Origin: Strongylocentrotus purpuratus
Taxonomy: Eukaryota; Echinodermata; Echinoidea; Camarodonta; Strongylocentrotidae
NCBI RefSeq assembly: GCF_000002235.5
Contig: NW_022145550.1
Span: forward strand, 309,501-373,500
Direction: 5' to 3'
Length of the DNA: 64,000 nt
Position 1 is the first letter of the stretch. Every line of letters begins with the position of its first letter. The notes under the pieces are model-generated. The model did not search any database, was not told the origin of the DNA, and saw only the letters and a list, made by a program, of their open reading frames with translations. Both the position numbers and the translations under genes were made by a program. This document shows positions 1-11,300 of this stretch, one piece after another.

Positions 1-240
1 TGCACAAAGACGGTGGTCCGGTGCTTCACCAGTAGTAGTTGCAAAAATTATCTCGAGTGTATAAACTGTGTCATTATCAGGTCTTTTTCAGTGGGGGAGG
101 GGGGGGGGGGGAGGGGTGAAGAGGCCGACGATTACCGACAAAATGAGCCACCAATATTATACCGACAAATATAAAAATGCCAATGTCCAAATGTCTAATT
201 TAACCCTATAAACCCGGGGCCAGGAACTAAGTTATTTTTC

Positions 241-1371
241 AGTTTTCCCCTCCCGCGCGAAGCGCGGAAGCTTTGATACTTCATTAAATTTATTAGAGAA
301 AGAAGACGATCCGTTGTATTGTTCTCGAATCTTAATCCTTGTCTGAATTCAGTTCCCCCCTCCCGCGCTAAGCGCGGAAGCTTTGACGTTTCAATACATT
401 ATTACTCTTAATCCTTGTTTGAATTCATTTTCGCTCATCCCGCGCGAAGCGCTGAAGCTTTTACGTTTCATTAAATTATTAGAGAAAGACGACGATTCGT
501 TGTATCGTGTTCTTGTCTGAATTCAGTTTCCCCCTCCCGCGCGAAGCGCGGAATTCTTGACACTTCATTAAACTATTAGAGAAAGAAGACGATCTATTGT
601 ACCGTTCTCGATTCTTAATTCTTGTTTCGCCCCTCCCGCGCGAAGCGCGGAAGCTATGACGTTCATTTAATTATTAGAGAAAGAAGACGATTCATTGTAC
701 CGGTCTCAATTCTTAATCCTTGTCTGAATTCAGTCCCCCTCCCCCACCCGCGCGAAATGTGGAAACTTTGACATTTCAATAAATTATTACTCTTAACCCT
801 TGTCTGAATTCACTTTCGCCCACCCTGCGCGAAGCGCGGAAGCTTTCACGTTTCATTAAATTTATAGAGAAAGAAGACGATCCATTGTACCACTAAACCG
901 TTCTCGACTCTTAATCCTTGTCTGAACTCCGCCCCCCCTTTCGCGCAAAGCGCGGAAGCTTTGACGTTTCAATAAATTATTACTATTAATCCTTGTCTGA
1001 ATTCATTTTCGCCCATCCCGCGCGAAACGCGGAAGCTTTCAAGTTTCATTAAATTATTAGAGAAAGAAGACGAATCGTTTTATTGTGTCTTTGTCTGAAT
1101 TCAGTTCCCCCTTCCACTCGAAGCGCGGAAGCTTTGTCGTGTCATTTAATTATTACTCTTAATCCTTGTCTGAAATCATTTTCGCGTTTCATTAATTATT
1201 AGAGAAAGATTAAAACGATTCGTTGTACCGTTCTCGACTCTTAATCCTAGTCTGAAATTAGTTGCCCCCCCCCCCCGCGCGAAGCGCGGAAGCTTTGCCG
1301 TTTCATTAAATTATTAGAGAAAGAAGACGATACGTTCTCTACTCTTAATCTTGTCTGAATTCAATTTCCCC
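241..1371. repeat. Tandem array with GC-rich palindromic core, long and short units
   Basis: About a dozen diverged units share a core like CCCGCGCGAAGCGCGGAAGC, then a T-rich stretch, a TTAGAGAAAGAAGACGAT block and a TTAATCCTTGTCTGAATTCA block. Spacing between cores alternates between roughly 105-115 and 75-100 bases because some units lack the AGAGAAAGAAGACGAT block. The GCGCGAAGCGCG core is a near-perfect short palindrome. No coding signal is seen. This is a satellite or minisatellite-type array, seen directly in the sequence. Confidence 0.9.
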
Positions 1372-1899
1372 CACTGGGCCCCTTAATGGTATTGTGCAGT
1401 GTTACATGATGTAAGTATGGAACGCTCATTCGCAAATCTGTGCATGCTCATCAGCCCGAGTGGTGGGTAGCATGTTATCTCCAGACTCCCGACAGTGCTT
1501 TGCACAGTAGCTTCTGGAAAGGAATTAGTGTTACTGTGAGTGGCCACTATAAAGCCCTTAGTGACTATACAAAAAACATAGAGCATATGCTCTTCCTGGC
1601 TATTTGGGAATGGGTCAGTTTGCAAGAAATAATGGAGAAACTAGCATTTTGTTGAAAATCATATGATATCACGAAGATTTAAACATTACTTGTGAAAATA
1701 AGTCACGGTTCAATTTTATTTGGGGGGCTGGCGCCCCCAAGCCCCCCACCAGTACGTCAGTGCCTGTTTGTATAGTCCGTACCTCTATATGTTTCAGAAA
1801 CTGACGATGATCATGTTCAACATTCGTGAACTTGACATTTCAGAATTAAATACAGTTTGATTGACTATGTTATTTGGACTCTATGACTACCTTTCCTAG
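1372..1899. other. Unassigned stretch before the first receptor exon
   Basis: Two overlapping short open frames on opposite strands near 1383-1655 match nothing I recognise and have no splice context. A C/G-rich phrase at 1720-1765 resembles a low-complexity repeat seen again near 24770-24820. The stretch is probably an intron of the receptor gene, because the first Ig exon is entered in phase 1 from upstream. Confidence 0.4.
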
Positions 1900-2175
1900 A
1901 TTTCTTTGTTAGTCACTGCAAAGGCACTGAGCAGGAGGTGGATGGTTGTAGCTGTAACATCAATGGTTCAAACATTACATCTTTGGAGTGTTCTGCATCA
2001 GGTTTTCCTCATCCCCCGGTTGTCACCTGGGAGGAGGATAGCATCATCTACCAATCCTCGTCTATTAACTTGACAAGGTTTAGGGAAAACATCACTCTCG
2101 TCTGCAAGGCGCGAGATCAGAATCTACAATATGTTTCCGCTAACAGATCAGTGTGTGTCTACTACAGTATAAAGG
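1900..2175 (+). CDS. Receptor exon: Ig domain
   Basis: Entered after CCTAG and left at G|GTATGT, phase 1 to 1, as is typical of Ig exons. It shows the two Ig cysteines (SLECSASG and ITLVCKA) with the core Trp in VTWEED between them, and several N-glycosylation sequons (NGSN, INLT, ENIT, NRS). An alternative acceptor 13 bases downstream would give phase 2 and is less likely. Confidence 0.88.
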
Positions 2176-5100
2176 GTATGTGTTTGTCCTGTATCTCTTA
2201 TACTCTCCATTGTAATGTTGCATCATGACTACATATTTAACACATGTTATCCAAAAACGCAAAACCGAAGCGTGATTTTGTTTTGGTTAAAGATGACGTA
2301 TAGTACCTTTTATATAACTGTATCTTTTAACGCAGAGCTCAGTGTAAAAAATCACCTGTTGAAATATGCGATCGTTATCAGGTTATTTCGTTATTTGAAC
2401 ATGGTTTTGATGGGATATATCATAGGACCATACAAAAGAGTATTGAAATCGCCCTTTAGTTGGTTTCATGACTTCTTTGCGACTGGATTTTATTTCCCTG
2501 GTCTGCTAAGTGTTACAAGTAAATGTTTATTCAACTGTTTGGACTCCTGTTCTATTCTAAAATTGTTTTAAGGTAGCTGTCATCACATCTTTAACAACTA
2601 AAATGGTAAATCATTGCAATTCATATCATTTTCTTCAGGTGGAGAGTCGGGGAAGAACACTGGACCCACTCAGAAAACAAGATTTGCTTTAGGGGTATCA
2701 TTAACCTTCGTAATCCTAGTCGTCATCATTTCCTTGATAATATTCTGGGTATACAAGCGCCGACATGGTTAGTAGTACAAGTCGTCTTTTCGTGCATTGT
2801 AAAAGGTCATAAAACAACTTCACCTTTTATTAATACATGTATTTTTAGATCAAGATCAAGCTTATGTTCAAGTTCTAAGGCCTTAAAGCAAGGACGAGGT
2901 GACAATGGCAATCTTCAATCAGCCTCAAGCCTATGAATAATAAACCAGAAGTATGTATTTTGTTATCGAAACTAAAGGATTTATTCAGAACATCATAGAA
3001 ATATTTTCTTGCCTTATTAAGGTTTGTAGGGCAGATATAATGTTGCTTATCTCTTTTTTGCAAGAGTTGCTGATCAAGTAGAAGAAGTGATTTTAGAAGG
3101 ATTGTTTTCTCAGGCGGTAACTGGCATGTGCAGTTGTGCAGGGTGTCATAGAGGGGCTGTATAGTCATTCTTGCTTGAGTAATCAATAAAACGTCTTGGA
3201 GAGATCAAGCAAGCGATAATTTTGATTACAGGTTTCGCGTGTTTTGTACGAAGGTGCATACGCATCAGTAAAATATATCTGATTTAGATAATTTGGAAAA
3301 GTTATAGAAAAGACCTTTAATTCATGAATTCGCTTATTTCTTTTTCGTTTCACAGGAACTCAATTGTGTGTCCAAGACCGCAGATCTCGACGAACATCTA
3401 CGGTAACTTTCCTCCAAATTTGTTCCCAACCAAATTCTTTACTTTAACTGTAATTTATCATGTTTAATCTGCAATACTTGAATTAGAATAAATTTACATG
3501 ATGCAAAAAGACAACAGTCCTTTACTGATAAAGACTTGTTATCCTTATACGGCATATAAACACAATTAAACATCAGGTTAATTTGTAGCGAAAAGCGAAA
3601 ATGACCAAATTCGATGAATGCTATTAAAGTTGGGTGTTAAAGGCTATCTTTAATTTGGTGGGTGTTTTTAACACTTGTATACAAAGGCCTAAGAGAGAGA
3701 GAGAGAGAGAGAGAGAGGGTCAATTCAAAATATAAATTTCATTTGGCGTTCAGCACCTCATTAGGACACAGAGCCCAAAATGTAAAATAGACAATGCATA
3801 GACAATGCATTAGATTTCATAAAGGGAATGAAATCTTATTTTCTACTTGTTTTCGAAGTGTAACATTTCAATTTATGACGTGTTATCTCGTATCATTAGC
3901 CTCATTCAGTATTGGATGACCTGAGATTTGACAGAATTCAGTCCCGGATGAAAAGTGAGGACGAAACGGCAAGCGTGGGTAGTCCTCTAGAAGACTACAA
4001 TAAAGATATAGTAAGTACTCTAGCTATATTGCTAATCTCTTCAAAATTGATCAACAGCCAAAACTTGACAACCCCCAGTCTGGCTGTTTGTTTAAAAATG
4101 TTCAAATATTATGCTTGAAATTATATGAAGTTTACGCATATTTTAGCAATCCTATACCGTGTCTTTTTCAGATCTTTGAGGATGCCCCTGAAGTCTCACT
4201 ACCGCTAGTAGGACAGGTCCTTCTCGATGACCTCCGGTCTTTATCTGATGATTTCAAGAGGTCACTCAAGGCCGTCATCATAAGACTGTTAAACAAACGT
4301 GTCAAACCTTACAAGGAATTGCCGATGGACGCAAGTGCTAATCTTAATGCCTCTTTATTGCACAGTGTAAGTTGTATTTCTTGGTATTTGTCTTCTATAC
4401 GTTTCACACCCAACCTCTTCCCGAGCCAGTCCACCGTCCGATCGGCACTAGCCAACTTCCAGCCCCTTCCCGCTCCCCGACCCCGCCCCTTCTGAAATCC
4501 GCTTTCGTATTTCTTTGTGCTTGATGTTAACAAGTTTGCTCATTCGGGGTAATGAAATTGTTTGCTCAGTCTATCGTCAGTATGGCGTCAGTCTCGTCGA
4601 ATTGACTGATTTGAGTGAGATTAAGATATAAACCCATCCACTTGAAAAGAGAGATCTCATAGAAACTATGAAAACATAAAGATCTCTTGCATATACCACT
4701 CTTTAATGTATCTAAAATACTAAGAATGCTTTCAGCATGGATCCCGATTGAGGCGCGATAGCTAAGTCGATAGAGCAGTGGTCTTGTTATCCGGTGACCC
4801 GGGTTCGAAATCAAGTCGATGCACTAGTGCCCTTTGGTAAGGCATTACTCCTCATTACCAGGTCCGTCGGAGAGGACCTTAAGCCGTCGGTCTTCTGGTT
4901 GCTTACGAACAAGCATTTATTGCTTTCTTAGCTGTCAGGTAAAATAACCACCACTACCACTATCAGTATCACTATCATCAGATAATTTTTGTGAGATACT
5001 AGCGATGTCAAGCCATATACAAGCCGCATATGATATTTGATATTGTGCTGGAGCCTTGTAGTACATGTATATTGTGAAGGCTTTTGACTCTCATACGAGA

Positions 5101-5465
5101 GGACTCGGGTTCGATACTTCCTCGGTCCGTACATCCTTGCACATGGTGATTGAGCCATGTGTGTCCCTCTCGATGCTGGTGTAATGAATAAGTACCTACC
5201 GAAGCTGAGTGATGGAGCAGTAGACACGGCCGCAACTCCTTTCGAAAAATCAACGGAAAGGCTATTTCTCCTCCCCTTTTTATATCCTTTACAAATTATG
5301 TTCAGATAACGTAATACGCCATTGCTATGTTTGCTTGTTTTAAAAGGTGATAAACGACATAAACGAGGCTATTGCATATTTAACCTTGATATTTCGAATG
5401 TAGTTTCGATCGTGTCCATATCAATAAAAGGGGATATTATTTGTTAATATTAGTATTACCGTTAT

Positions 5466-5496
<31 letters not shown>

Positions 5497-8400
5497 GCTA
5501 TTGTTACTACTGCTACATTATTATTATTATTAATAACTATTTACAACAAATTGTAAGTATCACAACTATTTAAAAAAAAAAAAATCATAATTATTATCAG
5601 TATTATTACTACTACTACTGCTGCTACTGCTACTATTGCTACAACTACTGCTACTACTACTACAACCACAACATGTACTACTACTACTACTTCTACTAAA
5701 ACTACTACTTCTACTACTACTACTACTACTACTACTACAACTATTACTTTCATCATGATCATCATGTTCATTTATTATAATCATTCTTGTTTGGATTTTG
5801 GCAGTCTATGAAGAACAGCATGACCAGGAGTGCATCGACAGATCGAGACTTTGCATTCGTAGAGCTTGTTATTCAGAAGCTGGATCAGATCCTTGATGAA
5901 ACTGACAGAGACGAGTGTGAGGTCTTGATAACCAAGCCAGACTTCCAAGAAGTGACAGATGAATCTCAAATACCAGACTATAAAGGAAATAGATTCATTA
6001 ACAGGGTAAGATATATTTTTAACATTCCCATAGCAATGAAAACTATTTAATTCCATTTGCGTTACCGTGACATACCATTTAATGAGTAGCTACTGGGACG
6101 TAACGTTGTGGAAAAAAATGGTAAAGAGAAAAAAGGAAGATGGATAGAGGAAGCTTTGCAAGGAAACGAGAGAGGGACACGTTGACGGGACCCCTACTGC
6201 ATTTTAGTCTGCAGGCACATACTCTCATATGGCACTTGAACTCAATTCCATAAGGTCTTGAGCAGAGCCTAATTCTGTCTGTCTCGACAGTGCTGGTACT
6301 ATTCACATACTCTCCTTAGCCCAGATCCTCTACATTACGACTGGTAAGGGTTCGTGCTTGTCAACTACTCCCGTATCCACCCCAATTTGTTGTTGTGGAA
6401 ATACACTTATCAATCTTCCAGTAAGGTCTATTGACCCCCCCCCCCCCCAATATTACGAGGGCTCCCTCTTTGGCTGCACCAGCGCTACTTCCATGGAGGT
6501 GGTAATTTCTAAAAACTGTATATACATTTTATTTCCATGTCATTATTGAGAACCGACATTCCCATACAATTCTATTACCTTTCAGTCCATGCTTCAGTCC
6601 ACTCTCCTGCAAACGAGCATGAGATCTTCGATGAACAGCAGTAGGATAACATGCAGCGTAGAATCATCAGTCATTAGAGAAGAGCTGAAAACAAAGACTC
6701 CGTCTGAGAGAACTGCTGCACGTAATGCTATATCTCAGATCATAGTAGACGCTCTTGGAAAGAGGAGGAGAGCTAACCAACATGATTTGAATCGCAGTGT
6801 TAATATGTTACAGGTAGGTACTCAGGCTGGTTAGGGGCCCTTTTCCTCTAAATTCTTCGACAATTAAAAAGAAAAGGTCTTCACATTATATACATTTCGT
6901 TGTCATAGTACTATGCTGTCAAGGGTAAGGAGGGCGGGGGATATATTTCTTACAATAATTGATCTGTACTGAGAGATTTGCCTTGTTGATTGTAAAGGGG
7001 AGGGGGATGTCCTCCCTGTCCCCCCCCCACCCGGCCTGGATCCGACACAGGGCCTTCAGCTGATCGATTGTAAGCTTTGACACTAATCTACTATTATTTG
7101 ACCATTTAGGTAAAATGATGAGAGATTAATAAAAAAAAAAAGTGTTACACTTTAAGCTCCTGATTATTTCAAATCATACTTAGATTTTACCAGAGCTCTG
7201 AAGAATAAGTAAGAGCAAGAAGCCATTATAATGAAATAAAATTGATAGTCAATACTGTAAGATAATTTTTATCTGAAGATATCAATTTTAATTGACTAGT
7301 TATGATGATAGTAGATTAAACTGGAGCCTTTCAACTTCTATTCATTTTCATCATTTCCAGATGTATTTGGATGGTTCATGTGTTATGTTTGTGCGTATAT
7401 AATTTTTACCCGCAGACCGAGGCTCAATTCCATGGTGCTGATGATCTAGTTGATGATATATCCCGAATAGTTGCTCTATGGGCCAGTAAGATAGCTAAAC
7501 TGGATGATGAAGTCAACAACAGAATCACAGAATATATCTTCCCCCTCAAAGCAAGAGAACCTGACGGGGCAAGTCACTTTTTCATCATTGATAGAAATGT
7601 ATACAATTTTCTTTAAGGTGTAGACTCATTAACGCTCGTTCATAAATGACGCGGTAGACCGCCGCGGTTTTGCCTCTTCTAATGTAAACGAGACTTCTCC
7701 TGGATTTTATTTGCGATCCAGTGACAACTGGTTCGCAGTCAATTTCTTACACTATTTAAGTTCTTAACTTTAACCTGCACCTCATACGATGCCTTACCCC
7801 AAACTTAAAACAAGCCAAACTCCAGTCTCCACCAAAGGCTGATCCTTTAACTTGGATGGAATAAAAACAGAAGCAGATGTCGAGCCATGTAGAGGTATTG
7901 CATTTTTAGGAAGCGTGATCAAAAAGGTTTATCTGATATTCTCCAACAAACATTTGTATGTTCGCTCATGAAGACCCGAAATTAGAATAATTTTCTTATA
8001 TCATTGTCTGCAAGGACTCCTCTTCAACAACATGCTGCCACTGTAGTCATGGTAGTATACATTTTACAAATGAATGCTCCACGCTTCTAAGCTCATGTGC
8101 TCATAAAGCTTGTAAATTATTTTGAATCACAGTATCCAATTCACTCCAAAGAAAACGTTTCTTTTCATTCTTTCCATTTATTTATCTATAGAATATATAG
8201 TACTGACAGAATTCAATACCAGATTCTTGTTCAAACTGTTAAAGCTATGTCATCCACTCTTCCTCAATACATCTCCTCAGTCTTTCAGCAGCAGAGAATA
8301 CAATTCACTTCGCTGTACATCAGCTCCTTCCCTTCTCGCTCCCAAATCCCGAAATAGACTGGCCTCGGATCCATCAGTCCATTGCCCAAACGCCTATTGA

Positions 8401-8936
8401 ATATACTCCCTGCATTACTAAGAAATATTACTTCACTTGACTTATTTAAAAAAAACATCTAAAAACGTAGCCTACAAATCTTCCTAATTTCTTGATTGAC
8501 TAAGAGATACCCTTGTATCCTCTGAAAAAGGCGCTAAATAATTATTATTATTATTATGAATATTATTATTATTACCATTATTAAAATGATGAGTATCATT
8601 GATCTTAGACTGAGGTTCACTACCATGATTACTAAATACTGTTCTCTTTATCTGGATTCGTATCTATTACAGAGTCGACTTGCAGACCCAACGGGAGAGC
8701 CAGTGAATGAATCACTTCAAGACCCAGTGGCAGAGACAGAGAAAGGCTTCATGAAAGAACCTATAGATGAACCCCCGGAAGAGACGACGAGAGAAGTCTT
8801 TGATGAACACATGAAAGAAAAACCCCAAGAACCCATGGACAGTATGAAGGGGCAACGTGAAACATGTAATGAAGGGGTGGACGTGGACGCATGTGCATAT
8901 TCGACAACCAGTTTAGACGACTCCTTTCAGAAATAG
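1900..8936 (+). CDS. Ig-domain single-pass membrane receptor with a novel cytoplasmic tail (3' part of gene)
   Basis: Nine exons join in phase: 1900-2175, 2639-2767, 3356-3402, 3900-4010, 4172-4366, 5805-6005, 6586-6813, 7416-7568 and 8673-8936 (TAG), about 533 visible residues. An Ig domain with paired Cys and the motif PPVVTWEED is followed by a roughly 21-residue hydrophobic helix and a KRRH stop-transfer signal. A tail of about 400 residues follows, rich in short amphipathic helices and ending in a Glu/Pro-rich exon. The first visible exon is phase 1, so the signal peptide and probably more Ig domains lie upstream of the window. All tail exons after 3356-3402 are phase 0 at both ends. The family is unknown to me. 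A cell-surface adhesion or immune-type receptor is inferred from the layout only. Confidence 0.85.
2639..2767 (+). CDS. Receptor exon: transmembrane segment
   Basis: Phase 1 to 1. A polar stalk (ESGKNTGPTQKTR) is followed by a hydrophobic helix containing SLTFVILVVIISLIIFW and then YKRRH, which marks the cytoplasmic side. The acceptor is TTCTTCAG and the donor G|GTTAGT. Confidence 0.9.
2849..2886 (+). CDS. Possible alternative short-tail terminal exon of the receptor
   Basis: After the transmembrane exon a good acceptor (TATTTTTAG) opens an in-phase reading DQDQAYVQVLRP then stop. An AATAAA lies at 3185-3190. If used, the receptor would have a very short cytoplasmic tail instead of the long one. 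There is no transcript evidence, so this is an inference. Confidence 0.35.
3356..3402 (+). CDS. Receptor exon: juxtamembrane basic segment
   Basis: A 47-nt exon, phase 1 to 0, reading TQLCVQDRRSRRTST. It is Arg-rich, as expected just inside the membrane. Acceptor TTTCACAG, donor GTAACT. Confidence 0.75.
3691..3718. repeat. (AG)n microsatellite
   Basis: About 14 uninterrupted AG dinucleotides in a receptor intron. Confidence 0.9.
3900..4010 (+). CDS. Receptor exon: acidic tail segment
   Basis: Phase 0 to 0, 37 codons, containing SVLDDLRFDRIQSRMKSED and ending before GTAAGT. The acceptor is ATTAG at 3899, chosen because it alone keeps phase 0 from the previous exon. A CAG ten bases further on would break the frame. 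Confidence 0.8.
4172..4366 (+). CDS. Receptor exon: helical tail module
   Basis: Phase 0 to 0, 65 codons. A hydrophobic-charged helical pattern runs through LVGQVLLDDLRSLSDDFKRS and AVIIRLLNKR. Acceptor CTTTTTCAG, donor GTAAGT. No known domain is recognised. Confidence 0.85.
4751..4955 (+). mobile_element. tRNA-derived SINE, family A copy 1
   Basis: The head has a tRNA-like A box (GATAGCTAAGTCGATAGAGC) and B box (GGTTCGAAATC). A body follows with TGCCCTTTGGTAAGGCATTA and ACCAGGTCCGTCGGAGAGGACC. It lies in a receptor intron in the sense orientation. The same element recurs at 13241 and 35905. Confidence 0.9.
5060..5250 (+). mobile_element. Probable second tRNA-derived SINE fragment
   Basis: A tRNA-like B box (GGGTTCGATAC) preceded by a D-arm-like stretch, then a body with CACATGGTGATTGAGCCATG. 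Only one copy is seen here, so its family status is weak. Confidence 0.4.
5465..5745. repeat. (ACT)n trinucleotide-rich microsatellite tract
   Basis: Imperfect ACT/ATT/GCT triplets run through most of the interval, within the intron before the exon at 5805. The long valine- or serine-only open frames on the opposite strand are artefacts of the repeat. Confidence 0.9.
5805..6005 (+). CDS. Receptor exon: helical tail module
   Basis: Phase 0 to 0, 67 codons. Contains FAFVELVIQKLDQILDETD, a long amphipathic helix, and a Ser/Thr-rich start (SMKNSMTRSAST). Acceptor TTTTGGCAG, donor GTAAGA. No known domain is recognised. Confidence 0.88.
6586..6813 (+). CDS. Receptor exon: Ser/Met-rich helical tail module
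   Basis: Phase 0 to 0, 76 codons. It begins SMLQSTLLQTSMRSSMNSS, then has ERTAARNAISQIIVDALGKR, again a single helix. The start SM- is shared with the previous exon. Acceptor CTTTCAG, donor GTAGGT. Confidence 0.88.
7416..7568 (+). CDS. Receptor exon with a probable GC donor
   Basis: Phase 0 to 0, 51 codons, with the helix DDISRIVALWASKIAKLDDE. The acceptor is CCCGCAG. No GT donor keeps the frame. The sequence at the end is GGG|GCAAGT, a typical GC-AG donor, and it lands in phase 0 to match the next exon. Confidence 0.78.
8190..8545 (+). mobile_element. LINE 3' end (L2/CR1-like)
   Basis: A degenerate reading such as IQYQILVQTVKAMSSTLPQY followed by a Ser-rich stretch resembles the C-terminal end of L2/CR1-type reverse transcriptases. 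It ends in AAGGCGCTAAATAATTATTATTATT, a LINE-type 3' tail. It sits in the last receptor intron. The reading is truncated and decayed. Confidence 0.65.
8673..8936 (+). CDS. Receptor terminal exon: Glu/Pro-rich tail
   Basis: Entered in phase 0 after CTATTACAG, 87 codons to TAG. Acidic, proline-rich short repeats of the form PxxExxxE or DEPPEE run through it, suggesting an unstructured tail. No clear AATAAA is seen in the following 400 bases. Confidence 0.88.
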   Translation, partial: SRLADPTGEPVNESLQDPVAETEKGFMKEPIDEPPEETTREVFDEHMKEKPQEPMDSMKGQRETCNEGVDVDACAYSTTSLDDSFQK

Positions 8937-9719
8937 ATAACATTAGCAGAACAACAACGTACGTTGCTGCTTCGATAAAACCTGAGACTGCTAGGGATTG
9001 TTTTGCACCCGTCTAATTTCCTTGTCTATACATATTCCTTTGTATTTTTCATGTAATGACAATTTCTATTGTATTTGTTTATGTGATCACCAAGCACGGG
9101 AGATGACATTGCGCGAAAGAAATTCTCCACACCACTTTATTTCTCGTCGCTGCGTCACGTTTGATAAAAGAAGAAAAGCTGACACGAGTCTGACTTGAGT
9201 AGAGTGAATCGATACGGCACCGCTAAGAGCGAACAAACATACATACAAAGATATCTGCACTCCTAAAAAGTTTTGAAATATAAAGGTATTCCTATTCATG
9301 ATGATTATACGTTTGCGTAGATCCCATATTCATCACTCCTTATCTTCGTGTGTCATTATGCCAACCAACGTGACAGATAGGGCAGCATGTTGTACATAAT
9401 TTGTTAAAACCGATTGTCAGTTTAGAAGAACCACATGCAAGATATCAACTGCCTGATATGACTTATTCTTCCCATTCAGTAGAAAATAACCAACGTGTTG
9501 AATCCTTCCCCTCCATATCTTTTTTATTTGTTTATTTGTAACGTTTTGCAGCGAAAGTGACACATCAAGGTTGAAGAGGCACGCAAGAGTACAACTCTGA
9601 CGCAAAATGTATTTTCTTGATGCCCCCTGGGAACATTGCCAATGTAGTCTCGCATCATAATCCCACCTTGGAAATATTGCTTTTAATAATTATGCAACAA
9701 AAAAGGGTAGATCCGAAGT

Positions 9720-10060
9720 TCATTAAAATCAAACATTTGCTCGTGCAGGGCCTTCGCCGTCGAATGCTCTTCCTTGAGAGATTGTAATAGCAGTTCAGTT
9801 CAAGTTTTTAAAAATAATCGTAAAACATATCTGTTAAATCGGCACGGCGTAGTTAATTGTGCAGTAGTTTTATATGTTCTTTTTTACTTCTGTTCCTTTG
9901 TTTATGATGCAGATGCTGATCTCTTTTCTTGTTTTTGTTTCACAAGCTCGCCTGAGCATTGAATTTGAAGTAGATTCGGCGCCTTACAAATCTCATATAT
10001 TATTATTCTTACTGTTATTTTTATTATAATAATAATAATTATTATTATTATTGTTATTAT
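9720..10060 (+). mobile_element. Probable LINE 3' end remnant
   Basis: A short reading VQVFKNNRKTYLLNRH resembles the FK..LKTYLF ending of L2/CR1-type reverse transcriptases. The segment ends in GGCGCCTTACAAATCTCATAT and an ATT-rich microsatellite, like the other LINE tails in the window. Strongly decayed. Confidence 0.45.
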
Positions 10061-11189
10061 CTTTATATTTTTGGCCGTGATTATCTCCACAATAATCGAG
10101 ACTAAGACAAACTGAAAGTTTGTTTTTTAAAGGAGTTCTTTATAATTTTGAGACATTTTAAAACTTACATGATCGCAAAGTCTGTGGGCAAATGAATATA
10201 CCCTATTGTATTAGTTTGGAAAATAATATGTAATTTGATATTTAATCTATTCCAAATGGAAATACAAAATAGACCAGAAGATAATAGTTGTAGGTAAAGA
10301 TATTGGAAACAAGGAATATTCACTTCTGAATATTATTTTAAATTATGCGCAATATGCAATTTATAAATGTTACGTTAAGAAGATTGTTAATGGTTCTGTT
10401 TCCTACCCACATACTTTGTTTTTTTAATTCAAGTCGTTGCTAAGATTATTTCTAAGATATGAACGGGTTAGCAAAGAAAATAATACTAAGCTGGAAGAAT
10501 TGTTGAATGTACTTTAATCATTAGCCTATGTTATGTTTCACTCAATCATTGAGTTATTAATGTACAAATGTATTACTATTATGGAAATAAAAACCTCGTT
10601 TGAGGATAAGAGGAAAAAAACCTATTGTATTGCTTGTAAAAGATCATGTTAGATTTAGGTAATAATGTCATTGTCGTGTTTGCAAATTGCAATAGATGAC
10701 ATAAAAAGCTACCTTTCAAGGAATTGGGGTATTCGGGAAGACAGTTGAGAAGAACTGGATGTTGGGCAAATAGACAGTATCAGGTCGATTTGTCTGAGTT
10801 TATCCGACACAGTGTCTTTGAAAGGCATAGACATGTAGTGCACTCTAGAATGCGTTGGTTAAAGGTTTTTCTATTATTGGGTCAAAGGAGACACCCAAGT
10901 TCGTGGGTAAAATTTGGGCAACATGTACCACAAACAGGGTAAGAATGTGCAAAGTTTTGAGGAAAATTCAATCAATTTTTGTTTATTTAGCATTATTATC
11001 AAAGTTGAACCTATAAAGAAGCCTCTATCAATGTTTTTATCAAATTAGAGTTTAAATGTACGTTCAACTCCCTGTATGCCACTTGGACTGTGAGTGTTAT
11101 TTAGTACACTACTTTGTTAATCCATCAAGTAGTGACTCAGGTACTTAAAATGAATATGAATATTCACCTTGTGTCCACTTTATTCAATA

Positions 11190-11300
11190 CTGCCATTGTA
11201 AGATGTGGAGTACCACAGGGGTCCATTCTGGGAACACTCATCTTTCTTATCTATATACATGATGTCAAATTTTATGAAGATTCCATATTTTTTCATGGCA
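11190..11300 (+). mobile_element. LINE reverse transcriptase fragment
   Basis: The reading VRCGVPQGSILGTLIFLIYI is the conserved GVPQGS-x-LGPLLFLIYINDL block of non-LTR reverse transcriptases. Only this block is clear, and the catalytic block downstream is not seen, so this is a short truncated relic. Confidence 0.85.

Noticed and set aside
2215-2571. 118-codon + strand open frame between the Ig and membrane exons
   Set aside because: It lies wholly in the intron defined by matching phases and has no similarity to known proteins.
3906-3911. Acceptor CAG at 3907-3909 for the receptor exon
   Set aside because: It would put the following exon out of frame with the 47-nt exon. The AG at 3898-3899 keeps phase 0.
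4751-4830. A functional tRNA gene
   Set aside because: A and B boxes are present but the cloverleaf is incomplete and the same body follows in three copies, so it is a SINE head.
5541-5784. Valine- and serine-only open frames on the - strand
   Set aside because: They are translations of the ACT/ATT trinucleotide tract in an intron.
10724-10942. 72-codon + strand open frame
   Set aside because: No similarity recognised. May belong to decayed LINE sequence but cannot be supported.
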